From positions 1 to 40,856 of the IMG/VR virus record IMGVR_UViG_3300039098_000023: DNA of 40,856 bases. One strand, written 5' to 3'. The notes under the pieces are model-generated. The model was not told where the DNA came from, ran no database searches, and saw nothing but the letters and a program-made list of their open reading frames with translations. The DNA comes from a virus. Both the position numbers and the translations under genes were made by a program. Below, one piece after another: positions 6,024-13,261 of the stretch (position 1 is its first letter; each line of letters opens with the position of its first letter).

Positions 6024-6674
6024 CTACGGTTTAATAATGTAATCGCCTCGCAAGAATTGCTTAGCTAGTTTTAAGTTATTTAGACTCTTCTCTACGTAAT
6101 TCCAAGGATCTTTACCTGTTTGCTCGAACGGCCCTTGATTGTACCCTAACATAGAAGCTCTCCAGTTACCACTCTTTAGTTCCCATACATACGCAAAGTA
6201 CAAAGCTGAGATTGTGGCAGCAAAGTAGTCGTTCAGTAGTAGCTCAAGCACTACCTCATCGTCTGTTCTGAACGTGCCCAACTCAGGGTGTTTAGCTAGA
6301 ACGTCCTTAGTAGCTTCTAGTCTTACCTGCCAAGCAGAGTAGTCCATATCTCCAGCCTTCTTAGTACCGTAGTGACTAATAATGATGCCTCGCCTACCTC
6401 TTGGTGTTAATCCAGCAGACGACTCATTTAAAACAATAGTCATAACGGACAGAGGGAAAGATTCACCTTTAATAGTTATAGACTCCCCTACTTCTTTAGA
6501 GATAGATAGTAGTCTATGTTGCTCTGGTGTGATCTGTAGTGGAGACTCTGAGGCTTGTACTGATGTACCTAACAAGAACAAAGCCGCGACTAATGATAAC
6601 GCCGCTAACAAAGCAAGTCCAAAATTACGATCTGGATCTGTTGTTAGCGGTACTCTCCTACCTTTGTATCGCAT
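6024..6674 (-). CDS. Membrane-anchored lytic-transglycosylase-like protein
   Basis: 216 residues, ATG 6674 overlapping the stop of the NAMPT gene by one base. A basic start (MRYKGRR) precedes a hydrophobic helix, F-G-L-A-L-L-A-A-L-S-L-V-A-A-L-F-L-L (18-35): a signal anchor putting the rest in the periplasm. The domain shows L-N-E-S-S-A-G (about 82-88), with E as candidate catalytic acid, then S-A-W-Q-V-R, and M-L-G-Y-N-Q-G-P (about 176-183), matching the E-S-x..., Q-[VA] and A-Y-N-x-G steps of SLT/goose-type folds. It would cut peptidoglycan strands, either during entry (if packaged) or lysis. Being in an early NAD operon rather than with tail genes is unusual. Confidence 0.7.
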   Translation of the reverse strand: MRYKGRRVPLTTDPDRNFGLALLAALSLVAALFLLGTSVQASESPLQITPEQHRLLSISKEVGESITIKGESFPLSVMTIVLNESSAGLTPRGRRGIIISHYGTKKAGDMDYSAWQVRLEATKDVLAKHPELGTFRTDDEVVLELLLNDYFAATISALYFAYVWELKSGNWRASMLGYNQGPFEQTGKDPWNYVEKSLNNLKLAKQFLRGDYIIKP

Positions 6675-8050
6675 CAGTACACCAACTCAAAGTAGCGATC
6701 AGCTTCTGCGTATGCACGAGCACGATTCTCAGCAAAGTCAGATACAATAGTCATATCTCCATTACGATAAACTTCAATACCGTCTTTAACGGTTTGACGA
6801 CCACGGCGAGAAGTCTTAGTATCTTCACCTGTAGCTGTAACAGGATCTTTGTACACATCATGACCTACTCCATCATACTCAACGTAAGAGGTCTTCTGTG
6901 CATAGCGTTGGGTATCGCGATTGTTCAGCTGAAGCAATCCACCACCAGAACCTAAGTTAAGGTTTACAGCGGCATACTTATAGAAAGCAATGTGGCTATA
7001 TAGTGTTGCCGCTCGCTCTGGACTACTGATGCCATCGCCCTGAATAACTCGTACGCTACTATCAAGTACAATAAATCCGCACTCATTTTTAGTATATCCA
7101 AATCCGTCAGCTAACTTGTCGAGGCACAGCATTACAGAGTCCTCTGGTTCTCCGCTATCTGGACGAACTACTACTGTCCCACCTTTAGCTTTGATCTCTG
7201 GCGCTTTACTACAGATGTAGTCTAGCATGTCCTCCATGTTATACGAGTCAATGACACAAGCGAAGATAGTATCACCGTACAACTCAAGCATCTTATCGAA
7301 TACTGCATGTTCACCATCACGACCACGAGCAGTCATTACACTATGCTCACTCGCAGGAATAGATTTAACACAATCCTTAGGTGCTCCATAAGTATTAATA
7401 GCTAAGCGACGACCTAATAGATTATCAGATCCTTCGAAGTTTAGTGCGTGGGTATAACCACCTACCTGAGCATTCTCCATGATTGTACCGCGTTGGCCGA
7501 AGTCATGAACCATGAAATCTAGTCCTTCTAGTCCTTCTAGTCCACAACCAGTGGCTTCTAGAGCTTCCATGCAAACCATCTTAAAGAAGAAGCTGTTTGT
7601 AGCGATAGTTGAACCTGTCCAGAATGCAGGAAGAACAAAAGTCTCTAGCCATTGTACGGCCAATGTAGCTTTTTCATCTGTGGACTCAACGACCCATTGA
7701 GGCTCGTCAGTTTCTACTAAAGTTCCTTCTGGTACGGTTACAATACTAATAGGCCAACGACCTTCTAACTCTGTTGCGATGTAAAGCATTTCTTTACAAG
7801 GAAAAGGTGTTGTAGCTGGAGGTAAGTACGATCTACAGTCGATAACAAACTCTTCTACGTGACCAACAGTAAGTCTAATGGTTAGGTACTTTTTGATTAG
7901 TGCGAAATACCCAGCAACCATAGTTACGGGCCACTTAGCGCCTTTGCGGGAACATCCGTAGCTTGAGACGAATGTTGTATTAGCAGGTGTTAGTTCATTG
8001 TGGCAGAGTTTATATCCATCTGCCAAGTCTAGCGGGTTAAAATATTCCAT
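6674..8050 (-). CDS. nadV: Nicotinamide phosphoribosyltransferase (NAMPT/NadV)
   Basis: 458 residues, ATG at 8050. NAMPT joins nicotinamide and PRPP to give NMN. Diagnostic motifs: D-F-G-Q-R-G-T (about 187), D-S-Y-N-M-E-D (about 268), V-V-R-P-D-S-G-E-P (about 293-301), V-I-Q-G-D-G-I (about 336) and F-K-Y-A-A-V-N-L-N-L-G-S-G-G-G-L-L-Q. The length matches bacterial/phage NadV. Upstream are a promoter (8130-8158), a 12-bp hairpin and a leader that places GGAG in a hairpin loop. With the NMNAT-Nudix gene next door it forms a two-step route from nicotinamide to NAD+, like the pathway of Vibrio phage KVP40 and the NARP2 pathway of phages resisting NAD-depleting defences. Confidence 0.95.
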   Translation of the reverse strand: MEYFNPLDLADGYKLCHNELTPANTTFVSSYGCSRKGAKWPVTMVAGYFALIKKYLTIRLTVGHVEEFVIDCRSYLPPATTPFPCKEMLYIATELEGRWPISIVTVPEGTLVETDEPQWVVESTDEKATLAVQWLETFVLPAFWTGSTIATNSFFFKMVCMEALEATGCGLEGLEGLDFMVHDFGQRGTIMENAQVGGYTHALNFEGSDNLLGRRLAINTYGAPKDCVKSIPASEHSVMTARGRDGEHAVFDKMLELYGDTIFACVIDSYNMEDMLDYICSKAPEIKAKGGTVVVRPDSGEPEDSVMLCLDKLADGFGYTKNECGFIVLDSSVRVIQGDGISSPERAATLYSHIAFYKYAAVNLNLGSGGGLLQLNNRDTQRYAQKTSYVEYDGVGHDVYKDPVTATGEDTKTSRRGRQTVKDGIEVYRNGDMTIVSDFAENRARAYAEADRYFELVY

Positions 8051-8107
8051 TTCGAAAACTCCTTTCGAGATATGGCCTACCGTCCTCCGCGAAGTGGGAG
8101 GACGGTA
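8051..8107 (-). promoter_or_regulatory. Structured leader of nadV
   Basis: The leader has a 12-bp stem CTACCGTCCTCC/GGAGGACGGTAG (around 8078-8107 on the plus strand) and then TCGAAA-GGAGT-TTTCGA, a 6-bp hairpin holding the ribosome site GGAG in its loop just before ATG. The same core CGAAAGGAGTTTTC precedes nadM. Shared structure at two consecutive pathway genes suggests common post-transcriptional control. Confidence 0.6.
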
Positions 8108-8129
8108 GCGCTGTTTACGTTATGTAACT

Positions 8130-8158
8130 ACACTAGCAACTAATAGTTACTGTGTCAA
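8130..8158 (-). promoter_or_regulatory. Sigma70-type promoter for nadV
   Basis: TTGACA (8153-8158), 17-bp spacer, TAGTGT (8130-8135) on the minus strand. It begins just after the nadM stop at 8160, so nadV and the genes after it can be transcribed separately from nadM. Confidence 0.75.
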
Positions 8159-8159
8159 G

Positions 8160-9233
8160 TTAAATCTTTGTGAAGTGCTGAATAATTGCCATGTGGTCTT
8201 GGAACAACTTCATGCGCTTAACCTCTGTAAGCGTGAACCACCCAACATCCATTGCGTCGTCACCAGCAGTGATCTTTGGAGGTGTCGTATCAGGAATCTC
8301 AATATAAAAAGCTCTACTGATCATTCGAGTTTGTGGTGATCGTGTTGGGTAATCAAAGATATCTGAATCCTTGATGTTACCAATCAATACCTTAGTTGGG
8401 CAGTCAATTGATGTTTCTTCCTCAAGTTCACGGATAGCACACTGCTTAAAAGTCTCGTCAATGTTTAAGTGACCTCCTGGTAATGCCCACTGACCGTAGC
8501 CAATTTCGCCACCACGTTGAACAAGTAGAAGGTGTCCACTAGCAGTCTTAACTACAGCGTCTCCAGCACAATCATTGATGTCGTACGCAGCTGTTCCTTT
8601 ACGGTGCGGTAGGTATCCGTTTATGTAGTTATACTCTTTACGTAAACGTTTATACTCAGCAGTTCCAGAGAACTCAAACATAAACTTTCTTACAGCTGGA
8701 TCAATATTCGCAGGGAAACCGCAAGGCATACAACCTTCATCTAACTCAAAGTATTCTGCTCTAATATCTGACGCACTAATGCAATCTTCTGGTACTGCGA
8801 TTTCAATCTGCTTCCAATCCTTGAACCACTCTAAGTATTCTGCTGTCTTTTCGTCCTTCTTAGGAGCCAGAATTGCTACATCAGTTGAATCGTAGCAACA
8901 GGTCTCTTTGAAGTAACGTACATTCTCACGTACTTGGTCGATAAAGTAGTCGTTGTTGTATACGTTGTCGTTTACGTGGAAAAAGTGTACTCTACTAAGC
9001 TCACCACGAAGACCGTTCTCGATAATTGAGGCGCGAATCATAATCTCACGCTCTTCCGCTGAAAACGGATTATCAGGTGATGGAGCCATATTAGCTGATC
9101 CTAGCATAATCAATACGTCCCGCCCTTTTGCTAATGCTAGCTCTAAATTTTCGAAGTGCATTTTGTGCCACACTTGGAAACGTCCGATATAAACGATAAT
9201 ATCTTCTTGAAATGTTGCTGGGTATTCTGGCAT
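8160..9233 (-). CDS. nadM: Bifunctional NMN adenylyltransferase / Nudix hydrolase
   Basis: 357 residues, ATG 9233. The N-terminal domain (about 8-185) is a nucleotidyltransferase: Y-I-G-R-F-Q-V-W-H-K-M-H carries the H-x-x-H-like ATP site, and I-S-A-S-D-I-R replaces the usual I-S-[ST]-T-x-x-R signature near 154. It would adenylate NMN to NAD+. The C-terminal Nudix domain (about 215-357) has G-H-L-N-I-D-E-x7-R-E-L-E-E-E-T-S, a full Nudix box except Ser for the last Gly; such domains cleave ADP-ribose or related molecules. That would both remove the signal left by NAD-degrading defences and recover material. Product of the pathway feeds from nadV downstream. Confidence 0.93.
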   Translation of the reverse strand: MPEYPATFQEDIIVYIGRFQVWHKMHFENLELALAKGRDVLIMLGSANMAPSPDNPFSAEEREIMIRASIIENGLRGELSRVHFFHVNDNVYNNDYFIDQVRENVRYFKETCCYDSTDVAILAPKKDEKTAEYLEWFKDWKQIEIAVPEDCISASDIRAEYFELDEGCMPCGFPANIDPAVRKFMFEFSGTAEYKRLRKEYNYINGYLPHRKGTAAYDINDCAGDAVVKTASGHLLLVQRGGEIGYGQWALPGGHLNIDETFKQCAIRELEEETSIDCPTKVLIGNIKDSDIFDYPTRSPQTRMISRAFYIEIPDTTPPKITAGDDAMDVGWFTLTEVKRMKLFQDHMAIIQHFTKI

Positions 9234-9305
9234 TGGAAAACTCCTTTCGCAATGGTTAATTGTTTAATGTAAGGCCACCCTACATCAAATAAGGTGGCCT
9301 GTCAA
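9234..9305 (-). promoter_or_regulatory. nadM leader: possible promoter, hairpin and looped ribosome site
   Basis: TTGACA (9300-9305), 17 bp, TAGGGT (9277-9282) is a possible promoter with a weak -10. It coincides with an 8-bp hairpin AGGCCACC/GGTGGCCT (9272-9300). Next to the start, CATTG-C-GAAA-GGAGT-TTTC-CAATG places GGAG in a loop and the ATG in the stem. The nadV leader has the same core. Confidence 0.5.
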
Positions 9306-9308
9306 CAT

Positions 9309-9602
9309 TTATTCAGGGTCTAGTTGATTATCCCATTTATCGAGCTTCTGTACGATAATGTTCTCGTACTCAATTGAGTCGTTTAGCCCTAACATTTCCT
9401 TGTAGGTATTAATCATAATTTCAACGTCAGCAAGTTCTTCAATTACCGCTCTAAGCCCAACCTTGCCTCGTGAGAGGTGACGCAGAGCTAAGATAAGTTC
9501 GGCGCATTCTTCCGTAAGCATATCAGCTTGGAACGAAGGTGGAGCTTGCTCTAGGGCGCGTCGCGTTTGGTCTTTAACTCTAGCATGTAATTCTTGCTTC
9601 AT
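9309..9602 (-). CDS. MazG-like nucleotide pyrophosphohydrolase
   Basis: 97 residues, ATG at 9602, with the compact all-helical MazG pattern: E-E-C-A-E-L-I-L-A-L-R (about 30-40) and E-E-L-A-D-V-E-I-M-I (about 56-65). The ExxE and ExxD pairs bind Mg2+ in this family. MazG-like enzymes hydrolyse (d)NTPs or alarmones to monophosphates; here they may trim the nucleotide pool or ppGpp during infection (inference). It overlaps the upstream gene by 23 nt. Confidence 0.85.
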   Translation of the reverse strand: MKQELHARVKDQTRRALEQAPPSFQADMLTEECAELILALRHLSRGKVGLRAVIEELADVEIMINTYKEMLGLNDSIEYENIIVQKLDKWDNQLDPE

Positions 9603-9834
9603 CGCGAAACCTTTCTACTGTTTTAATAATATAACTAGCACTATCTGCTTTGCAACCATCTTCGTGCTTAACAGGTACATCTGGGTATTCACCAGCTCCA
9701 GCGCACTCTTTACAGATAACAAGAATCTCTAAGTTATTTCCGTACATAGGTATAGTAAACTCTCGTACTAGTTTAGTAGATTCTTCTTCGGTAATCCTAA
9801 GTTTCTTCAGTTCTTCTAGTTCTAGATCAGTCAC
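9580..9834 (-). CDS. Small zinc-ribbon protein, paralogue of its upstream neighbour
   Basis: 84 residues starting GTG at 9834. After a helical N-terminal half with E-E-L-K-K-L comes C-K-E-C-A-G-A-G-E-Y, V-K-H-E-D-G-C-K and a terminal helix (ASYIIKTVERF). The next protein (9835-10092) has C-T-E-C-G-A-S, V-H-E-E-G-C-K and a helix at the same places, so this is a tandem duplication. The C-x2-C...H-x3-C set suggests a single zinc site. Function unknown. Confidence 0.7.
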   Translation of the reverse strand: MTDLELEELKKLRITEEESTKLVREFTIPMYGNNLEILVICKECAGAGEYPDVPVKHEDGCKADSASYIIKTVERFRDEARITC

Positions 9835-10092
9835 CTAGTACCCCTTTAGTGCGTCAATTACGTTTGAAACAGTACCGAACTTGCAACCCTCTTCGTGTAC
9901 GTCGTGGCAAACGTATAAGTCTGCTACTTCCTGATTTTCTGACGCACCGCATTCAGTACATGTACACGTTAACTCTCCCATTACCGCAGCTAAAGATACT
10001 GTATAATTATCTAATAAGAACTCCCACAATTTTTCTTCTGGTAGCTCTTCTAAGAACTTTACTTGTTCGTCTGTTAGTTTGTTTTCGTCCAT
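9835..10092 (-). CDS. Small zinc-ribbon protein (tandem paralogue)
   Basis: 85 residues from ATG 10092, placed by its AAGGAGAAC site; a longer upstream reading has no such signal. It opens MDENKLTDEQVKFLEELPEE (helical, acidic), then L-T-C-T-C-T-E-C-G-A-S, H-D-V-H-E-E-G-C-K-F and a last helix. Its stop abuts the next start, so the pair is read together. See 9580-9834 for the match. Confidence 0.7.
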   Translation of the reverse strand: MDENKLTDEQVKFLEELPEEKLWEFLLDNYTVSLAAVMGELTCTCTECGASENQEVADLYVCHDVHEEGCKFGTVSNVIDALKGY

Positions 10093-10111
10093 AAGTTCTC
10101 CTTCTATTAGT

Positions 10112-10139
10112 TTGCCGAGCACAGTTAAGTACTCGGCAA
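10112..10139 (-). other. Intercistronic hairpin without a U run
   Basis: An 8-bp stem TTGCCGAG/CTCGGCAA lies between the phoH stop (10144) and the next start. On the minus strand it is followed by ACTAATAG, not T's, so it probably stabilises or processes the mRNA rather than ending it. Confidence 0.65.
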
Positions 10140-10143
10140 GTCG

Positions 10144-11541
10144 TTATAATAAGTCAGCTGCTAATTCTGCTAACTCAGATCGCTCACCACTTTTCATTGT
10201 AATATGAGCAGCGATATATTGATCTTTAAACCGTTCAGCGCAAAAAGTAAGACCGTTAGAGTCCTCATCAAGGTAATGATTATCAATCTGATAGGGATCA
10301 CCTGTAATGATAATCTTAGTACCCTCTCCTGCGCGAGTTATGATCGTTTTTATCTCATGTGGTGTGGCGTTTTGACCCTCGTCAAGTAACAAAATCTGAC
10401 CTTTAATTGACCGCCCACGTATATGCTCAAGCGACTCTAGCTCAACATACCCACGCTTAATAAGCTCATCTAGTGGAGTAGTTACACCTGCGCGTTTCTC
10501 GTCTGTAGCTGAGAACTTCTTAGTTTTCTTACCGCCATCACTTCCGAGATCGAACCTACCGTACTCAGGCATTAGTTGCTCAACGTTATCTGAAATAGGA
10601 GCCATCCAAGGACTTAGTTTGTCACTGATATCGCCAGGTAAAAAGCCCATACCCTGATCACCCATAGTAGTAACAGGTCTAGCAACTAATAGACGTTTGT
10701 ACTCGTGGTCAGGTTCCATTACTTGCTCAAGTGCGGCAGCTAAAGCTACCATAGACTTCCCGCTACCCGCTTTTCCAGCGATTGTTACTAGCTTAATGTT
10801 ATCATCCATGAGAACATCGATTAAATACTGCTGCTCTCGGTTTCGTGGAACCAAATCAGAAGGCTCTACGCCGTCATCGATCTTAATAATAGCTTCCTCG
10901 CTAGCGATGTAGCGACCAATGCCTACACTCTGCGTATCACTATGGTTATTCAACTGAACGAAGACGTTAGGGTAAAAGTCACCCTCTAACTCTGAGGTAG
11001 GAATTCCTCCAGCAATGTGGAACGCTGACATCTGCTCAGGCGATACGTATACCTCTGTAGTTCCGTCAAACATTTCATCGAATACTACTTTATCGTTATC
11101 GTAATCTTCTGCTACTAGCCCTAATGCGTCTGCTTTAACTCTAACGTTAACGTCTTTGGACACTAGCACAACATCAACGTCCTGATTGAGCCGTTGAGTT
11201 GCCATAGCCACTGCGATAATACGATTGTCAGCTACTTCCTTACCTAGGTCAGCGGGAATCCAATCCATAACGTCCGTAGGGCTGGTCATAACTTTCACTG
11301 TACCGCCATGTTCAAGTGTTACGCCATCATAAAGTTTGTTATCGGTACTTAGATCATCTAGGTGTCGGCAAGTAGTTCTAATATTTCTACCTACTTCATT
11401 CAGACCTTTCTTTAGTCCGTCCATTTCTTCTAGTACTGTAATTGGAATAATTAGATCGCTATTAGTGAATTTGAATAGCGCTTCTGGGTCGTGGCAAAAT
11501 ACGTTAGTATCTGCTACGAAAATCTTGCGGGGATTTTGCAT
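10144..11541 (-). CDS. phoH: PhoH-type ATPase with N-terminal PIN domain
   Basis: 465 residues, ATG 11541. Residues 1-150 form a PIN nuclease domain (K-I-F-V-A-D-T-N-V-F-C-H-D at 6-18; further acidic sites E-E-M-D and A-D-N-R-I-I-A-V-A). From about 225 the PhoH ATPase follows: V-T-I-A-G-K-A-G-S-G-K-S (Walker A), I-L-L-L-D-E-G-Q-N-A-T (Walker B/DEGQN) and I-I-I-T-G-D-P-Y-Q-I-D. PIN-PhoH (PhoH2) proteins unwind and cut RNA. It is the first protein gene after the tRNA cluster and has no promoter of its own, so it may share the tRNA transcript. Confidence 0.95.
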   Translation of the reverse strand: MQNPRKIFVADTNVFCHDPEALFKFTNSDLIIPITVLEEMDGLKKGLNEVGRNIRTTCRHLDDLSTDNKLYDGVTLEHGGTVKVMTSPTDVMDWIPADLGKEVADNRIIAVAMATQRLNQDVDVVLVSKDVNVRVKADALGLVAEDYDNDKVVFDEMFDGTTEVYVSPEQMSAFHIAGGIPTSELEGDFYPNVFVQLNNHSDTQSVGIGRYIASEEAIIKIDDGVEPSDLVPRNREQQYLIDVLMDDNIKLVTIAGKAGSGKSMVALAAALEQVMEPDHEYKRLLVARPVTTMGDQGMGFLPGDISDKLSPWMAPISDNVEQLMPEYGRFDLGSDGGKKTKKFSATDEKRAGVTTPLDELIKRGYVELESLEHIRGRSIKGQILLLDEGQNATPHEIKTIITRAGEGTKIIITGDPYQIDNHYLDEDSNGLTFCAERFKDQYIAAHITMKSGERSELAELAADLL

Positions 11542-11626
11542 ATTAGTTGAGTACCTCCTTTGTATTATGCGCCTAGGTCAGTTGAAGACCTTGTTGGAGA
11601 TATGAGTAAGACGCGGTTAGTTGTTA

Positions 11627-11700
11627 TGGCAGGGAGTACAGGGGTCGAACCTGTGATGCCTGACTCAAAATCAGGTGTGTTACCTCTACACTAACTCCCA
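11627..11700 (-). tRNA. tRNA-Gln(TTG), CCA encoded
   Basis: 74 nt; all arms fold: anticodon arm CCTGA-TTTTGAG-TCAGG (anticodon TTG reads CAA), T arm ACAGG-TTCGACC-CCTGT, CCA at 11627-11629. The first acceptor pair is U1-U72 rather than a Watson-Crick pair; a weak 1-72 pair is a known identity element for GlnRS. Confidence 0.93.
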
Positions 11701-11704
11701 TCAT

Positions 11705-11792
11705 TGGTGGGCAGGGAATGAATCGAACATTCAATGGCCTTTCGACCGCCAGATTTACAGTCTGGGAAGCACACCACCTGCTAAACCTGCCC
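11705..11792 (-). tRNA. tRNA-Tyr(GTA), first copy, CCA encoded
   Basis: 88 nt, type II with long variable arm. Anticodon arm CCAGA-CTGTAAA-TCTGG reads Tyr codons; the acceptor stem GGGCAGG pairs with CCTGCCC and ACCA follows. A second Tyr gene lies at 13533-13620. Confidence 0.95.
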
Positions 11793-11797
11793 GTTAA

Positions 11798-12190
11798 TTA
11801 TACTTTTGGTGGATTCGCACCAGTTGCTACAAACTCATCCCAAAGGAAGCCCTTTAGTGATACTGCTTGTTCGTCAGTTAGATCATCTACCTTACCTTGA
11901 TAGATAACTGGATAAGGTGTCCCAATAGGTAGCATACAATACTCAGGAGTTTCATATAACTGCAACTGACCACTGTATGCACCACCTATGTTTTTATTGA
12001 AGCTAATAGTGAATGGTTCATCAGAGATCCAGTTGTTATTTGCCATTAGAACTTGTAGCTTTAGCTCATACATTTCATCGTTAGACGTATCTTTTAGCAC
12101 TTTTACTAATCCAATAAATCCATCTTCTTTGTACTGATAGATGCCACCTACTTTGACGAAATCCCAACCGTTCTTGTTAGCTCTTGCCAT
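11798..12190 (-). CDS. Hypothetical protein inside the tRNA cluster
   Basis: 130 residues from ATG 12190 (AAGGAGG nine bases upstream). A longer reading would translate the neighbouring tRNA-Leu and is rejected. The product opens MARANKNGWDFVKVGGIYQY and seems to be a small beta protein (many alternating hydrophobic residues, Y-x-Y-K-E-D-G-F-I-G-L-V-K-V) with a helical, acidic C-terminal segment D-D-L-T-D-E-Q-A. No Cys cluster, no membrane helix. No family recognised. It is transcribed between tRNA-Leu and tRNA-Tyr, an arrangement common in tRNA-rich phages. Confidence 0.75.
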   Translation of the reverse strand: MARANKNGWDFVKVGGIYQYKEDGFIGLVKVLKDTSNDEMYELKLQVLMANNNWISDEPFTISFNKNIGGAYSGQLQLYETPEYCMLPIGTPYPVIYQGKVDDLTDEQAVSLKGFLWDEFVATGANPPKV

Positions 12191-12211
12191 GTAATCCTCC
12201 TTATATTTGTT

Positions 12212-12296
12212 TGGTGGGGCAGGGGAGAGTCGAACTCCCACGCCTTGCGGCACGAGATTCTAAATCTCGCGTGTCTACCAGTTCCACCACAACCCC
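12212..12296 (-). tRNA. tRNA-Leu(TAG), CCA encoded
   Basis: 85 nt, type II. Anticodon arm CGAGA-TTTAGAA-TCTCG (TAG, reads CUA) and a variable-arm hairpin TGCCGCAAGGCGT. The acceptor stem GGGGTTG/CTGCCCC has one mismatch. CUA codons are frequent in this phage. Confidence 0.94.
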
Positions 12297-12349
12297 GTAA
12301 CTTATAAATCAATACTACATGAATCTTTTTAGCTTGTCAATTGTTAAAA

Positions 12350-12421
12350 GGTGCCTCCAGCGTGATTCGAACATGCATCTGCTCAGTATAATCGAGCTAT
12401 TCTACCTTGAACTATAGAGGC
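12350..12421 (-). tRNA. tRNA-Ile(TAT)
   Basis: Acceptor GCCTCTA/TGGAGGC, D arm GTTC/GAAT, anticodon arm GCTCG-ATTATAC-TGAGC (TAT, reads AUA). The T stem has one mismatch. The 3' end reads ACC-T, so the final A is not encoded. AUA is rare in many gammaproteobacterial hosts but common here. Confidence 0.85.
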
Positions 12422-12424
12422 TAA

Positions 12425-12500
12425 TGGAGCTGACAGAGAGATTTGAACTCACAACATCCTCATTACAAGTGAGGTGCGCTACCAATTGCGCCATGCCAGC
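12425..12500 (-). tRNA. tRNA-Thr(TGT), CCA encoded
   Basis: 76 nt. Acceptor GCTGGCA/TGTCAGC, anticodon arm CCTCA-CTTGTAA-TGAGG (TGT, reads ACA), one mismatch in the T stem, then T-CCA. It lies 3 nt upstream of tRNA-Ile. Confidence 0.93.
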
Positions 12501-12519
12501 TTATATCCTGTTTGGTTGG

Positions 12520-12972
12520 CTACAAATTACCCAACACGCTCTTAACTACCACAGAAGCTAGTTTACCATCGTAAGTACCTTCGTGGTTGGCTTTAAGAGT
12601 TTTCATAATAAGTCCCATATTCTGAGCTTCTTTAGGAAGTGCTACAAGAATCTTAGTAACTAAACTGCGCAGTTCTTGCTCAGTCATCTGTGGCGGCAAG
12701 TATAAGGCATACATAGATTTTTCAGCTTCGAGGTCAGCGAGTCCATCTGTAGAAGCAACATCACTAGAAGAGATAAGTACACTAACCGTCTCCTCGATTC
12801 CTTTAATAAACTTCTTAACTTTAGCGACACACGTTGCATCATCAATCTCCGTATTATCTCGTTTTGCGTCAGTTTCTAGCTCACCTAGAAGAGTCTTAAG
12901 TTGCCCTACCTCTGTAGTCTTACGAGCTTTGCGTAACGCTTTAATATCGTCTTTAATATCATCAATAATCAT
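12520..12972 (-). CDS. YqeY/GatB-like protein
   Basis: 150 residues, ATG 12972, touching the previous gene's stop. It has the YqeY pattern: a helical first half (IKDDIKALRKARKTTEVGQL, similar to the usual D-D-x-K-x-A-M-K), then Y-L-P-P-Q-M-T-E-Q-E-L (about 96-106) and N-M-G-L-I-M-K-T-L-K-A-N...D-G-K-L-A-S-V-V-V. YqeY resembles the C-terminal tRNA-binding tail of GatB, part of the amidotransferase that makes Gln-tRNA or Asn-tRNA. Being inside a tRNA cluster that includes tRNA-Gln suggests a tRNA-linked role (inference). Confidence 0.88.
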   Translation of the reverse strand: MIIDDIKDDIKALRKARKTTEVGQLKTLLGELETDAKRDNTEIDDATCVAKVKKFIKGIEETVSVLISSSDVASTDGLADLEAEKSMYALYLPPQMTEQELRSLVTKILVALPKEAQNMGLIMKTLKANHEGTYDGKLASVVVKSVLGNL

Positions 12973-13241
12973 TAGTTTTCCTCAGTATGGAATAGGTTAC
13001 AATGGCACGTACCTTCTGTGCGAAGTTCAACGCAGGGACAGATCGTGCTCTCGTCTTTAATGAAAGAGCAAGGGCAATAAAGCTCTCCGTGCTTTTCTAA
13101 GTTTTTAGCAAGCCCTTTAATCACCGAAACTAAACGCTTCATGTCTGTTGTTAAGCTAAGCTTAAGTCTATAGGAAGTGCTTAACGTGTTATACTCTGCT
13201 TGCTCCATACACGTTAAAGGCTCACAATCTACACTGTTCAT
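12972..13241 (-). CDS. Ferredoxin:thioredoxin-reductase catalytic-subunit-like protein
   Basis: 89 residues from ATG 13241 (AAGGAG upstream). The C-terminal half has Y-C-P-C-S-F, I-C-P-C-V-E-L and T-C-H-C-N-L-F-H-T-E-E-N, the C-P-C / C-P-C / C-H-C triad of the FTR beta subunit, even to the closing E-x-N seen in plant FTR. These residues hold a [4Fe-4S] cluster next to a redox disulfide that reduces thioredoxin. The helical N-terminal half fits too. It is smaller than chloroplast FTR beta (about 115) but complete in motif. A redox role in a phage is unusual; the partner electron donor is not visible here. Confidence 0.85.
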   Translation of the reverse strand: MNSVDCEPLTCMEQAEYNTLSTSYRLKLSLTTDMKRLVSVIKGLAKNLEKHGELYCPCSFIKDESTICPCVELRTEGTCHCNLFHTEEN

Positions 13242-13261
13242 AGTACTCCTTAACAATTAAA

